A stretch of DNA of 64,000 nt from Acidaminococcus massiliensis (GCF_900095825.1 NZ_LT608315.1:921873-985872); one strand, 5' to 3'; shown: positions 40,754-50,187, numbered from the stretch's first letter. The notes: generated by a model not told the origin, from the sequence alone. Program-made: numbers and translations.

Positions 40754-41539
40754 ATGACGATGACTGATTTTGAAGTGGATGTACTGGCCAGCGGGAGCAG
40801 GGGGAATTCCACCCTGATCCGGGCCGGCCAGACGGCGATCCTGATCGATGCAGGGATTTCTTGCCGGCGGATTGTCCAGGGACTGAAGGATTGTGGCTTG
40901 GAACCGGAGGACCTCAGCGGGGTATTCCTGACCCATGAACACCGGGACCATATTGCCGGATTGGATGTATTTGCCCGGCATTACAGTACGGTCCCGATCT
41001 TTGCCAATGAAAGGACTTGGGCCCAGCTCCCTGTAAGACGGCTGCTGCCCCGGCCTCAGGTGCGGGTGATTCCCCGGAGCTGCAGCATGGGGAACCTGCG
41101 GATCGAACCGTTCCGGATCCCTCATGACGCAGCCGATCCGGTGGGGTATGAAATCTTCCATGGAGACGAAAAATGCACCTATCTGACGGACTGCGGGATC
41201 ATCACAAAAACCGTGGAACTGGCGGCAGAAGGTGCAGCGGTCATGGTCCTGGAAGCCAATCATGATGAGGACATGCTGCGCCACGGTCCTTATCCACCGG
41301 CCCTGCAGAAGCGGATCTTGGGGAAAGAAGGCCATTTGTCCAACCGGACGGCGGGACAGTTCCTCACTTCCCTGGCGGAACCGCCGGCAGAAGTGTTCCT
41401 GGCCCATCTCAGTGAAAAGAACAATACGCCGGATATTGCGTACCAGACTGTGCGGGATGTACTCCGGGAGTGTCCCCGTACCAGGGAAATCCAGCTGTAT
41501 GTAGCCCAGCAGCAGGAAATGGTCAGCAATGTCCGCTGA
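40754..41539 (+). CDS. walJ: MBL-fold metallohydrolase (WalJ/YycJ-like)
   Basis: A 261-residue metallo-beta-lactamase-fold protein matching the WalJ/YycJ family, a conserved Firmicute protein linked to the WalKR cell-wall system and probably a 5'-3' exonuclease. The metal motif THEHRDHIAG (about 59-68) is complete, and VLASGSRGNSTLI at the N-terminus is the family signature. Further ligands are in TDCG and EANHDEDML. The next gene is htrA, as in the walRKHIJ-htrA arrangement of Gram-positive bacteria, which supports the assignment. The two-component genes themselves are not in the window. Confidence 0.9.
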   Translation: MTMTDFEVDVLASGSRGNSTLIRAGQTAILIDAGISCRRIVQGLKDCGLEPEDLSGVFLTHEHRDHIAGLDVFARHYSTVPIFANERTWAQLPVRRLLPRPQVRVIPRSCSMGNLRIEPFRIPHDAADPVGYEIFHGDEKCTYLTDCGIITKTVELAAEGAAVMVLEANHDEDMLRHGPYPPALQKRILGKEGHLSNRTAGQFLTSLAEPPAEVFLAHLSEKNNTPDIAYQTVRDVLRECPRTREIQLYVAQQQEMVSNVR

Positions 41540-41553
41540 AGAGGAGTGGAATC

Positions 41554-42687
41554 ATGAAACATACCATTACGAAGAAAACCTTGAGCATGCTGGTGGCTCT
41601 TTCTCTCAGCGCCAGCTTCCTGACGGCTGGGTGCGGCCTGGCCAGCAACAAGCCAGCCAGTAAGACCGAAACGAAGCCGGCTGTATCCACCCAGGAACAG
41701 CAGACCAAGAAAGCTGAAGCCAGCATGAGTGCGGCCCGGAATACCCCCATCGTCCAGGCTGCCAAGAAAGTGGGACCGGCTGTGGTAGGGATCACCAACA
41801 AGGCACTGGTCCGGGATTATTTCAATCGGACCCAGCTGGTGGAACAGGGCAGCGGATCCGGGGTCATCTACAGCAAGGATGGCCTCATTGCCACCAACAA
41901 CCATGTGGTGGCTGGGGCCCAGGAAATCGTGGTGAGCCTGCCTGACGGAAAGACCTACAACGGGAAGGTGCTGGGGACGGACCCCAATACGGATCTGGCG
42001 GTGGTGAAAATCGATGCGGATGAGGAACTGCCGGTGGCGGAATTCGGGGATTCTGACTCCCTGATGGTGGGCGAACCGGCCATTGCCATCGGGAACCCGC
42101 TGGGCATGGAATTTCGGGGCAGTGTGACCGCAGGGGTCATCAGCGCCCTGAACCGTTCCCTGGATATGGGGGAACGGCGCTTCCGGCTGATCCAGACCGA
42201 CGCCGCCATCAATCCGGGGAATTCCGGGGGGGCCTTGGTGAATGCGGACGGCCAGGTCATCGGCATCAACAGCGCTAAAATCGCCGCTTCCGGCGTGGAG
42301 GGCATCGGATTTGCCATTCCTATCAATGAAGCCAAGCCCATCTTGAAGGAATTGGCGGAAAAAGGACGGGTGGTCCGTCCCTATCTGGGGGTCAGCCTGT
42401 TGGATCAAACCCTGGCGCAGCGTCTGGGCTTTGATCTGGACCTGAGAGGAGGGCTGTTCGTCGTAAAGATGTTTCAAGACGGCCCTGCATATCGTGGAGG
42501 CATTCGGCCAAATGATATTATCGTTAAGTTCAATGGTGCTAAGGTGGATTCTGTAGCCGCCCTGCGGGACGCTTTGGGTAAATGCCAGGTGGGGCAGCAG
42601 GTGCCTGTGACCATCCTCCGGGGGGACGAAGAGGTCAATAAGATCGTGACCCTGACGGAAATACCCCAGCAGAACAGCCAGCAATGA
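41554..42687 (+). CDS. htrA: HtrA/DegP-like serine protease, lipoprotein
   Basis: A 377-residue S1C protease for envelope protein quality control. The signal sequence ends in a lipobox LTAGC (Cys27), so the mature protein is lipid-anchored. A Ser/Lys/Thr-rich linker is followed by the trypsin-like domain with His117 (ATNNHVV), Asp147 (NTDLAVV) and Ser224 (GNSGGAL). One PDZ domain occupies about 275-365. I start it at ATG 41554 with GAGGAG 8 bp upstream; the longer frame runs into walJ. It lies 14 bp after walJ and overlaps rlmH by 4 bp. Confidence 0.95.
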   Translation: MKHTITKKTLSMLVALSLSASFLTAGCGLASNKPASKTETKPAVSTQEQQTKKAEASMSAARNTPIVQAAKKVGPAVVGITNKALVRDYFNRTQLVEQGSGSGVIYSKDGLIATNNHVVAGAQEIVVSLPDGKTYNGKVLGTDPNTDLAVVKIDADEELPVAEFGDSDSLMVGEPAIAIGNPLGMEFRGSVTAGVISALNRSLDMGERRFRLIQTDAAINPGNSGGALVNADGQVIGINSAKIAASGVEGIGFAIPINEAKPILKELAEKGRVVRPYLGVSLLDQTLAQRLGFDLDLRGGLFVVKMFQDGPAYRGGIRPNDIIVKFNGAKVDSVAALRDALGKCQVGQQVPVTILRGDEEVNKIVTLTEIPQQNSQQ

Positions 42688-43166
42688 TTCGGATCACGCT
42701 GGCCTGCGCAGGCAAACTGAAAGAAAATTATCTCCGGGAGGCGGAACAGGAGTTCACCAAACGGCTGGGTGCCTACTGCCAGCTGGAAACCCGCTGCATC
42801 CCGGAGGAGAAGATGCCGGAGAATCCGTCTCCGGCGGTGAAGGAACAGGTGCTGGAGAAGGAAACGGAACGGATCTTGAAACTGATCCCAGAACACAGTT
42901 TTGTGGTCCTCCTGGACCTTCGGGGGAAGGAAATCTCGTCTCCCCAGCTGGCGGAAAAAATGGAACAGTGGATGGTGGAAGGGGTCAGCCATCTGACCTT
43001 TGTGATCGGGGGACCTTTTGGCTACACGGATGCCCTGCGGAAGCGGGCAGATTTCCGGTGGAGCTTCTCACCCCTCACCTTCACCCACCAGATGATCCGG
43101 ATCTTGCTTTTGGAGCAGATCTACCGGGCCTTCAAGATCATGCGGAAAGAAAAATACCATCACTGA
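42684..43166 (+). CDS. rlmH: 23S rRNA (pseudouridine1915-N3)-methyltransferase RlmH
   Basis: A 160-residue SPOUT-class methyltransferase that modifies pseudouridine 1915 in helix 69 of 23S rRNA. The knotted SAM-binding C-terminal half is clear: FVIGGPFGYTDAL, SFSPLTFTHQMIRILLLEQIYRA and the terminal KYHH. The ATG overlaps the htrA stop (ATGA). The walJ-htrA-rlmH order is a common Firmicute arrangement. A terminator follows. Confidence 0.97.
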   Translation: MIRITLACAGKLKENYLREAEQEFTKRLGAYCQLETRCIPEEKMPENPSPAVKEQVLEKETERILKLIPEHSFVVLLDLRGKEISSPQLAEKMEQWMVEGVSHLTFVIGGPFGYTDALRKRADFRWSFSPLTFTHQMIRILLLEQIYRAFKIMRKEKYHH

Positions 43167-43227
43167 AAAAGACCGGACTGGAACCTGCAGGTTGTGCGGA
43201 ACCCGAGAGGGACCAGCCCGGCTTTTT
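43166..43227 (+). terminator. Terminator of the walJ-htrA-rlmH operon
   Basis: Arms AAAAAG, CCGG and CTGG pair with CCAG, CCGG and CTTTTT, with single mismatches between blocks. The loop contains the palindrome AACCTGCAGGTT (43182-43193), also present at 29083-29094. Confidence 0.7.
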
Positions 43228-43282
43228 GGAAAAAAGCGGATAGCGGGAGTGCTCCCGGTTATCCAGTAAGGGGAGAGAAAAA

Positions 43283-44407
43283 ATGGAAAAGGCAAAAGTG
43301 TATTTTACGGATTTTCGCTGTCCGGTGGGCACCAGCGCCCTGGACAAGCTCCAGCGGCTGTGTAAGGCGGCCCATATGGGAGATATCGACTTCCAGGGGA
43401 AATTCACGGCCATCAAGATGCATTTCGGGGAACTGGGGAATTTGGCTACCATCCGGCCTCAGTATGTAAAAGCTGTAGCAGACCTGGTAAAAGAATGGGG
43501 CGGCAAACCCTTCCTTACCGACTGCAACACCCTGTATCCCGGCAGCCGGAAGAACGCTCTGGATCATCTGGATTGTGCAGCCCTCAATGGGTACAACACC
43601 ATTACCACTGGGTGCCAGGTGATCATCGGGGATGGACTGCGGGGCACTGATGAAGTGGAAGTACCGGTTCCCGGAGGGGAGTACATCCAGAAGGCCAAAA
43701 TCGGCCGCGCCGTCATGGATGCGGATGTATTCATCAGCCTGGCCCATTTCAAAGGCCATGAAGCCACTGGGTTCGGTGGAGCGGTGAAGAACGTGGGCAT
43801 GGGCTGCGGCAGCCGGGCCGGGAAGATGGAACAGCATTCTTCCGGGAAACCCAAGGTGGATGAAAAGCTTTGCCGGGGCTGTGGCCGCTGTGCCAAAGAA
43901 TGCGGCAGTGACGCCATTTCTTACATTGATCACAAAGCCCACATCGATGAAGAAAAATGCGCCGGCTGCGGCCGCTGCATCGGTGCCTGTGGGTTCGATG
44001 CCATCCAGAGCGTCCAGTGGGATGCCAACGAGCTGTTGGACCGGAAAATGGCGGAATACGCCTTGGCAGTGGTCCATGGCCGTCCCTGCTTCTACATCAA
44101 TATGGTGATGGACATTTCTCCCAACTGTGACTGCCACGGGGAAAACGACGCTCCCATCCTGCCCAATATCGGTATGTTCGCTTCCTTTGATCCCATCGCC
44201 CTGGACCAGGCCTGCGCCGATGCCTGCCAGAAGGCACAGCCTTTGCCTAACAGCCAGCTGGCGGACCATCTGGCCCGGAAGGGCTGGGAATGCCATCACG
44301 ATCATTTCCTAGACAGTAATCCCCGGGTAGACTGGGCCACTACCTTGGAACACGGAGAAAAGATCGGGCTGGGGACAAGAGCGTATGAATTGGTGAAATT
44401 GAAGTAA
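43283..44407 (+). CDS. DUF362 domain protein with two [4Fe-4S] motifs
   Basis: A 374-residue iron-sulfur protein. A DUF362 domain (about 1-185, with the FKGHEATGFGGAVKNVGMG segment) is followed by a 2[4Fe-4S] ferredoxin insert (CRGCGRCAKECG at about 195-206 and CAGCGRCIGACG at about 224-235). The rest of the DUF362 domain lies behind it (CDCHGENDAP). Such proteins are widespread in anaerobes and their role is unproven, probably electron transfer. A GGGGAGAG ribosome site precedes the ATG. The phosphoesterase gene follows 18 bp downstream. Confidence 0.9.
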   Translation: MEKAKVYFTDFRCPVGTSALDKLQRLCKAAHMGDIDFQGKFTAIKMHFGELGNLATIRPQYVKAVADLVKEWGGKPFLTDCNTLYPGSRKNALDHLDCAALNGYNTITTGCQVIIGDGLRGTDEVEVPVPGGEYIQKAKIGRAVMDADVFISLAHFKGHEATGFGGAVKNVGMGCGSRAGKMEQHSSGKPKVDEKLCRGCGRCAKECGSDAISYIDHKAHIDEEKCAGCGRCIGACGFDAIQSVQWDANELLDRKMAEYALAVVHGRPCFYINMVMDISPNCDCHGENDAPILPNIGMFASFDPIALDQACADACQKAQPLPNSQLADHLARKGWECHHDHFLDSNPRVDWATTLEHGEKIGLGTRAYELVKLK

Positions 44408-44425
44408 GAAAAGGGGATGGAACAG

Positions 44426-45172
44426 ATGGCACTTTTTGCGTTGGGGGATCTTCATCTGGCTTTTCAGCGGCCGGAGAAATCCATGGACGCCATGGGGCCC
44501 ATCTGGGTCCGCCACGAAGAAAAAATCTGGAAAAACTGCCAGGATCTGATCAAACCGGAGGACACCCTGGTGCTGGTAGGGGATCATTCCTGGGGCCGGA
44601 AATTGTTCCAGTGCCGGGAGGATCTGGCTTTCATCGCCCGTCTTCCAGGCCGGAAGATCCTCGTCCGGGGAAATCATGATATGTTCTGGGAAGCCCAGAA
44701 AACAGATGTGCTGAATACGGAATATGCCGGAAAACTGTTCTTCCTCCAGAATAATTTTGCGGCTTATGGAGAGTATGCCCTGGTAGGGACCAAAGGCTTC
44801 ACCTTCGAAGGGCCTTTCCTGATCAACCGTTTTACCGGAGAAGTGTTGAGCTGGGACCAAGATGCGGAAAAACATGCTCAGAAACTGGTACGGCGGGAAG
44901 CCATCCGGTTGGAAGATTCTTTCCGGCAGGCTTGGGAAGCGGGTTACCGGAAGTTCCTGGTGTTCCTTCACTATCCGCCCACCAATATCCTGGAAGAGGA
45001 CAGCGTCTTTACCCGGATGGCGGAGAAATACGGAGCGGAACAGGTGATCTATGCCCACTGCCATGGGAAGAATCAGTTCCAGGACAGTATCCTGGGTTTC
45101 CACAATGGAATCCGGTATCGGCTGGTCTCTGGAGACTACCTGGACTTCCGGCCAGAAAAAATCTTGGATTGA
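44426..45172 (+). CDS. Metallophosphoesterase
   Basis: A 248-residue calcineurin-like phosphoesterase with the five metal blocks: GDLHL near the N-terminus, LVGDHSWG, the RGNHDMFW block at about 78-85, LHYPP, and the AHCHGK block near residue 213. GDHSW departs slightly from the usual GDxxD/E. I set the start at ATG 44426 because the AAGGGG ribosome site directly abuts the in-frame ATG at 44417 and is 9 bp from 44426. It follows the DUF362 gene closely. Substrate unknown. Confidence 0.9.
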   Translation: MALFALGDLHLAFQRPEKSMDAMGPIWVRHEEKIWKNCQDLIKPEDTLVLVGDHSWGRKLFQCREDLAFIARLPGRKILVRGNHDMFWEAQKTDVLNTEYAGKLFFLQNNFAAYGEYALVGTKGFTFEGPFLINRFTGEVLSWDQDAEKHAQKLVRREAIRLEDSFRQAWEAGYRKFLVFLHYPPTNILEEDSVFTRMAEKYGAEQVIYAHCHGKNQFQDSILGFHNGIRYRLVSGDYLDFRPEKILD

Positions 45173-45201
45173 AAACTGTTTTTAAGAGGAAAACAAAAAA
45201 T

Positions 45202-45248
45202 GGGGATGTGAAAATATGAAGGATTATTTTTTCACATCCCCGTTTTTT
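45202..45248 (+). terminator. Terminator after the phosphoesterase gene
   Basis: GGGGATGTGAAAA and TTTTCACATCCCC form a perfect 13-bp stem followed by GTTTTTT. Confidence 0.9.
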
Positions 45249-45344
45249 ATACTCCTAATGGCAAAAATAATTTGCAATATTAAATTTACTATTGCTTTTC
45301 AGTTGCTGCGAATTTGGATATAGTAGGATTGTAAACAAAAAGAT

Positions 45345-45372
45345 AAAATTTGCGGAGCGCGCAGCAAATTTT
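45345..45372. promoter_or_regulatory. 28-bp dyad upstream of the CoA-transferase operon
   Basis: AAAATTTGC (45345-45353) and GCAAATTTT (45364-45372) are perfect inverted arms around a 10-bp centre. A TATAGT -10-like box lies at 45318-45323, so the dyad would cover the early transcript. It could be a repressor operator; no regulator gene is adjacent. Confidence 0.5.
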
Positions 45373-45418
45373 ACTGAATACAATAAGGAATCTGGTAATG
45401 GAACAAGGAGGAGGACAT

Positions 45419-46612
45419 ATGCAGAAACAGGCACTGGAAGGTGTGCGGGTACTGGATATCGCCACGGTCATTGCTGCTCCCTGGGCAGCAGGGCTTTTGG
45501 CAGATTTTGGGGCAGAAGTCATTAAAGTGGAAATGACGGGACGGGGAGATGCGTTCCGGGCCATGGGGCCTTTGAAGGATGGGAAGAGCATCCGCTGGCC
45601 CAGTATGGGAAGAAACAAAAAAAGCGTGACCTTGGATTTCCACTACGAAGAAGGGAAACAGCTTTTCCTAGATCTGGTCAAAAAAAGCGACGTGGTCATT
45701 GAAAATTTCAAGACAGGGACCCTTGAAAAATGGGGGATCGGTGTGGAGAAAATGCGGGAAGTCAACCCGGATATCATCGTGACCCATGTAACAGGCTACG
45801 GCCAGACCGGACCCTACAGAAAATTGGCCGGGTTGGGAACCCCGCTGCAGGCATTTTCCGGCTACACCTATATGCAGGGATATCCGGACCGCCCCCCTGT
45901 AAGCCCTCCTTTTGCCCTGGCAGATTATGTGGCCGGCCTTTATGCGGCGTTCGGGACCATGATGGCTCTGTATCATCGGGATGTCCTGAAAGGAAAAGCC
46001 CAGGAAATCGATGTGAGCCTGTATGAAGGGATTTTCCGCATGGAAGAAGCTATGGTTGCCGAATATGATCTGATGGGCAAGATCAGACAGCGCAGTCCCA
46101 TGCCCAGCGGAGCGTCTTGCCCCATTGGGACCTTTGAAACGGGAGACAACAAATATGTCATCATCGTCTGCAGCACCAACCCGGTGTTCGAACATCTCTG
46201 CGATGCCATGGAAAAACGGGAAGAATGGCTGCCCAAATATGCCCTGGCCAAAGACCGTCTGGCGGATCCTAAACCCATTATGGACGCGGTGACCGCCTGG
46301 GTCAAGAACCATACCTTTGACGAACTGAAAGAGAAATGCAGCAAAGCCGGAGTCCCGATTTCCACCATATACAATATCAAAGACTGTTTCGAGGATCCTC
46401 AGTATCAGGCCCGTCATGATATCGTAGACGTTCCCTGCGAGGAATTCGGCCATGTGAAGATGCCGGGCATCGTACCCGTGCTGAGCGAAACGCCGGGCAG
46501 CATCCGGTGGCCAGGACAGAAACTGGGTTCGGCCAATGAGGAAGTATACGGGAAACTGCTGGGGCTCAGTGAAGAAAAACTGCAGGAACTGAAGGACAAG
46601 AAGATTATTTAA
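45419..46612 (+). CDS. CaiB/BaiF-family (type III) CoA-transferase
   Basis: A 397-residue type III CoA-transferase that moves CoA between carboxylic acids in the cytoplasm. The N-terminal VLDIATVIAAPWAAGLLADFGAEV is the family's signature first strand-loop-helix, and PDIIVTHVTGYGQTGPY and KAQEIDVSLYEG follow in order. I chose the ATG at 45419 with AGGAGGAGG just upstream, rather than the longer frame from 45350. The stop overlaps the next ATG (TAATG). With an HMG-CoA lyase-like protein in the same run, it may activate a branched hydroxydicarboxylate such as 3-hydroxy-3-methylglutarate, which is inference. Confidence 0.9.
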   Translation: MQKQALEGVRVLDIATVIAAPWAAGLLADFGAEVIKVEMTGRGDAFRAMGPLKDGKSIRWPSMGRNKKSVTLDFHYEEGKQLFLDLVKKSDVVIENFKTGTLEKWGIGVEKMREVNPDIIVTHVTGYGQTGPYRKLAGLGTPLQAFSGYTYMQGYPDRPPVSPPFALADYVAGLYAAFGTMMALYHRDVLKGKAQEIDVSLYEGIFRMEEAMVAEYDLMGKIRQRSPMPSGASCPIGTFETGDNKYVIIVCSTNPVFEHLCDAMEKREEWLPKYALAKDRLADPKPIMDAVTAWVKNHTFDELKEKCSKAGVPISTIYNIKDCFEDPQYQARHDIVDVPCEEFGHVKMPGIVPVLSETPGSIRWPGQKLGSANEEVYGKLLGLSEEKLQELKDKKII

Positions 46613-47763
46613 TGAGCATAAAAGAGGGGAAAATGAGCCAACTAGATTATTTAATCCAAGGCGGCCGTGTTATTGACACGACCCGGAATATTGATGAAAT
46701 CCAGGACATTGGTATTCAAGACGGGAAAATTACAGCTGTACAGGGAAAGGATGCCAAAGAAATAATCGACGCCAGTGGGTGCATAGTCACCCCTGGGTTG
46801 ATTGATTTCCATTGTCATATTGGATCTAAAATCTCAGATTTGGGACTTGTAGGAGAAGCAACTTATTTTCCTACTGGTGTTACGACTGTAGTTGATGCTG
46901 GAACATCGGGTACGGCAAATTACGAAGCTTTTCGGGCTTTTACGTTATCAAGCAGACTGCGAGTGAAAGCTTTTTTGAATGTATCTCCCACTGGCTTGAG
47001 CACGACTGCGTATCATGAAAATCTTGACCCGGGTAAATTTCAGACCTCTAAAATTATGTCTTTTTTAAGTAAATATGGAGATCAATTACTCGGCTTAAAA
47101 GTAAGACAGAGCACGGAATTGGTTGAGGGCAGAGGATTAGAGCCTATGAAGGCAATGCTCCAAATCGCAGAAAAAATGCATTGTCCAGTCGTGGTCCATA
47201 CTACGAATCCACCGGTTCCAGTGGAACAGATTGCCCAGCTATTACGGCCAGGAGATGTGTATGCGCACGTATATCAAGGCAAAGGAGAATGTGTAGTACG
47301 TGATGGAAAAGTTGTTCCTGAAATAATCGAGCATCAAAAACGAGGAATTATTTTTGATGCAGCCAATGGTGTAAACCATTTTAGCCTCAAAGTAGCAAAA
47401 ACTTGCCTGTTACAAGGCCTTTTACCAGATATTATTAGCACCGACCTAACGACTAAAAGCGTATATGCACCCGGAAAAGTGTTTTCCCTTCCTTACATTA
47501 TGTCGAAATATCTTGCATTAGGTCTATCCTTCCCCCAAATCATCCGTAGAGTAACAACAAATCCGGCACGGTTCTTAAAAGAAGGACTAAACCTTGGAAG
47601 CTTGGAGGAAGGGACATGTGCTGACATTGCAATTCATCGTATCATCCCGCATTCGGTCTATTTTAGTGATTTTGAAGGGGAAAAAATAAACGGAGAAGAA
47701 TTAATTCGTACAGAACTTACTATGCGGGATGGGAAAGTGGTCTATCGACAAATAGACTTTTAA
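46612..47763 (+). CDS. Amidohydrolase/deacetylase-family metallohydrolase
   Basis: A 383-residue TIM-barrel amidohydrolase. The metal motif is FHCHIGSK (H-x-H after GLIDFH), the carboxylated lysine is expected in LGLKVRQS, further histidines in VVVHTTNPP and YAHVYQGKG, and the aspartate in IISTDLTT. The family includes D-aminoacylase-, dihydroorotase- and selenocysteine-seryl-related enzymes, and the substrate is not assigned. The first ATG overlaps the CoA-transferase stop. The ATG at 46633 behind AGAGGGG is an equally good start. Codon use turns AT-rich exactly here, unlike the gene before. Confidence 0.85.
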   Translation: MSIKEGKMSQLDYLIQGGRVIDTTRNIDEIQDIGIQDGKITAVQGKDAKEIIDASGCIVTPGLIDFHCHIGSKISDLGLVGEATYFPTGVTTVVDAGTSGTANYEAFRAFTLSSRLRVKAFLNVSPTGLSTTAYHENLDPGKFQTSKIMSFLSKYGDQLLGLKVRQSTELVEGRGLEPMKAMLQIAEKMHCPVVVHTTNPPVPVEQIAQLLRPGDVYAHVYQGKGECVVRDGKVVPEIIEHQKRGIIFDAANGVNHFSLKVAKTCLLQGLLPDIISTDLTTKSVYAPGKVFSLPYIMSKYLALGLSFPQIIRRVTTNPARFLKEGLNLGSLEEGTCADIAIHRIIPHSVYFSDFEGEKINGEELIRTELTMRDGKVVYRQIDF

Positions 47764-47798
47764 ATTAAGCAAAATTTTAGCGGAAAGGAAGCGAAAAT

Positions 47799-49205
47799 AT
47801 GTCCAGCCCGGATAAAAATGAAAAGTCATTGTTGAAAAAATTCCCACATATCCATGAATATCTTATAGTCATTGCTATCTTGTTATTGGCTTGTATTTTT
47901 ACTTATGTGATTCCGGCCGGGGAATACAGCAGAATCATCAATGCTGCGGGCAAGAAGGTTGTTGATCCCAATGGGTTCCATTTTATAAAAAATACTCCAG
48001 TAAATCCTATCTATATGCTGAATTTGATTTACAGAGGATTTGTAAAACAGGCAAAATTAATTTTTACCATGTTCTTCATTGCCGGCGGCGTACAGATGAT
48101 TATCGATACAGAGTCCATCCATGCTTTGATGAGAGTCTTGGCAACGAAATTCAGCAAGACACCAAGGATGACCATCATTGTCATGATGATAGCTTTTGGG
48201 ATTATGAGTGTTCCTATCCAGATGAATTATTTTATTCCCTTTAGCACAGTTGTATTAATGTTATGCTTAATGATGGGATATGATGCAATAACAGCAGCTG
48301 CCGTTATTATAACATCTTCTTCTTTTGGCTCAAGCTGTGGAATGCTCAACATCAGTACTACAGCGATTGCCAATGAGATGGCCGGTCTGCCATTATATCA
48401 TGGCATGGGATTTCGCTGGGTTGGTTTTGTTATTATTTTGGTTTTAACAATATGGTTTGTATGTAGATATGCTGAAAAAGTAAGGATTTCTCCTGAAAAG
48501 AGTTATTGTTACGGAATCCCTAATATTGTAGAACCAGGTGATCCGGAAAAACTTCCTTTGATGAATAAAAACCATGTATTGGTTTTAATGGCTTTGACCA
48601 TTGGAGTCATAGCATTGATCATTGGCTGTTCTAATTGGAAATGGAGTTATGAAGAAACGGGTGTATGTTTTTTAGCCACAGGTATTATTGCGTCTATCAT
48701 CGGCAAGAAAAACCCAAATCAAATGTGTGTAAGTTTTGTAGCTGGCTGCAAAACTATTATTGGCGCCTGCATAATGATTGGGATTGCAAGATCAGTCGCA
48801 ATAGCCATGAGTGCTGGACATGTGCTAGATACCGTAGTGTATTATATAGCCGGTCTTTTAGGCTATTTTCCACCCTTGCTTCAAGCTCCAATGATGTTTT
48901 GGGCTCATACTGTCATTAACTTTTTCGTTACGTCTGGATCCGGACAGGCTAATGTTACAATGCCTGTATTTTTACCCGTAGCAGATTTGATTGGAATGAG
49001 TGCAGAAACTGCTATTCTTGCACTGAATTATGGAGATGGACTTAGCAATTATATTTATCCTCATTCTTCAAGCCTGATGGCCTTTTTAGCTGCTTGTGGA
49101 GTAGGATATGGAACATGGATGAAATTTATGGGGAAGCTATTTGGACTTTGGTTTCTTTTTGCAACCTTGTTCATGATGCTGGCTGTTGTAGTAGGGTATC
49201 AATAA
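47799..49205 (+). CDS. YfcC-family inner-membrane carrier (second copy)
   Basis: A 468-residue polytopic carrier of the same family as the protein at 5766, with the matching opening (IPAGEYSRIINAAGKKVVDP) and the TSGSGQANVTMPVFLP segment near residue 385. It has about twelve hydrophobic segments. Lying between the amidohydrolase and the lyase genes, it probably imports their substrate. Its AT-rich codon use matches the amidohydrolase and differs from the flanking native-looking genes, so the pair may have been acquired together. Confidence 0.88.
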   Translation: MSSPDKNEKSLLKKFPHIHEYLIVIAILLLACIFTYVIPAGEYSRIINAAGKKVVDPNGFHFIKNTPVNPIYMLNLIYRGFVKQAKLIFTMFFIAGGVQMIIDTESIHALMRVLATKFSKTPRMTIIVMMIAFGIMSVPIQMNYFIPFSTVVLMLCLMMGYDAITAAAVIITSSSFGSSCGMLNISTTAIANEMAGLPLYHGMGFRWVGFVIILVLTIWFVCRYAEKVRISPEKSYCYGIPNIVEPGDPEKLPLMNKNHVLVLMALTIGVIALIIGCSNWKWSYEETGVCFLATGIIASIIGKKNPNQMCVSFVAGCKTIIGACIMIGIARSVAIAMSAGHVLDTVVYYIAGLLGYFPPLLQAPMMFWAHTVINFFVTSGSGQANVTMPVFLPVADLIGMSAETAILALNYGDGLSNYIYPHSSSLMAFLAACGVGYGTWMKFMGKLFGLWFLFATLFMMLAVVVGYQ

Positions 49206-49227
49206 GTTCCAGAAAGAAGGAGAAAAG

Positions 49228-50187
49228 ATGACTTTAACATATCCAAAACAAATCCGCCTGTGTGAAGTGGGGCTTCGGGATGGGCTCCAAAATGAGAAAA
49301 AAATGATGACCACGGAACAAAAGATCAGCTATGTGAATGGGCTGACGGCTGCTGGCTTCCCGGTCATCGAGGTGGGGAGCTTCGTCAGCCCTAAAGCTGT
49401 GCCCCAGGTGGCAGATACGGATGCAGTGTTCCAGGGAATCAATCAAAAACCAGGGGTGGAATACCGGGCCCTGATTGCCAACTTGAAAGGGGTGGAACGG
49501 GCCATCGCCTGTGGCTGCAAAAAGGTGAAGCTCAATGTTTCTGCCTCCGTTGCCCATAATCTGGCCAACTTGAATTGCACCCCCGCTGAAAGCGTCGCCC
49601 GCTTCGCTGCCTGTGTGGAACGGGCAAAAGATGCTGGGATCGCAATTTCTGGATCCATTTCCATGGCCTTTGGATCTCCCTGGGACAAGGAAATCCCAGT
49701 CAGTGTGGTGTGCAAGATCATCGAAGCCTATCGGGAAGTGGGCATCCGGGAAATCAGTCTGTCCGATGCTTCCGGCATGGCCTATCCCTCCCAGGTGGCC
49801 GATATTTGCCGGACCGTGAAGGAAAAATATCCGGATTGTACCTGGTGGCTCCATTTCCACAATACACGGGGATTGGGAATCGCCAATATCCTGGCCGGAC
49901 TCAGCGAAGGGTTCACCCAGTTCGATACCAGTTTTGCCGGGACGGGGGGATGCCCCTTTGTGCCGGGAGCAGCCGGAAATGTATCCAGTGAAGATGTGGT
50001 CCATATGTGCGAAGAAATGGGGATCGCCACGGGCATTGACCTGGATCAGCTGATGGATATCAGCCGCCATGTGGCTGAGTTTTTGGGTCATCCCACGGAC
50101 AGTTATCTGCTCCGAGCCGGGAAAGCCAGCGATTTGATCCTGGATGTGCCCACTCGGCAGGGGAAGAATCATACCCAAAATAACTAA
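49228..50187 (+). CDS. Hydroxymethylglutaryl-CoA lyase-like protein
   Basis: A 319-residue HMGL-type TIM-barrel lyase. The N-terminal motif CEVGLRDGLQNE contains the metal ligand aspartate and catalytic arginine. LHFHNTRG gives the metal histidines. The signature loop GTGGCPFVPGAAGNVSSED contains the active-site cysteine. HMG-CoA lyase splits HMG-CoA to acetoacetate and acetyl-CoA; close relatives cleave citramalyl-CoA-type substrates. The neighbouring type III CoA-transferase could supply the thioester. GC-rich codon use returns with this gene. A GAAGGAG ribosome site is present. Confidence 0.9.
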   Translation: MTLTYPKQIRLCEVGLRDGLQNEKKMMTTEQKISYVNGLTAAGFPVIEVGSFVSPKAVPQVADTDAVFQGINQKPGVEYRALIANLKGVERAIACGCKKVKLNVSASVAHNLANLNCTPAESVARFAACVERAKDAGIAISGSISMAFGSPWDKEIPVSVVCKIIEAYREVGIREISLSDASGMAYPSQVADICRTVKEKYPDCTWWLHFHNTRGLGIANILAGLSEGFTQFDTSFAGTGGCPFVPGAAGNVSSEDVVHMCEEMGIATGIDLDQLMDISRHVAEFLGHPTDSYLLRAGKASDLILDVPTRQGKNHTQNN

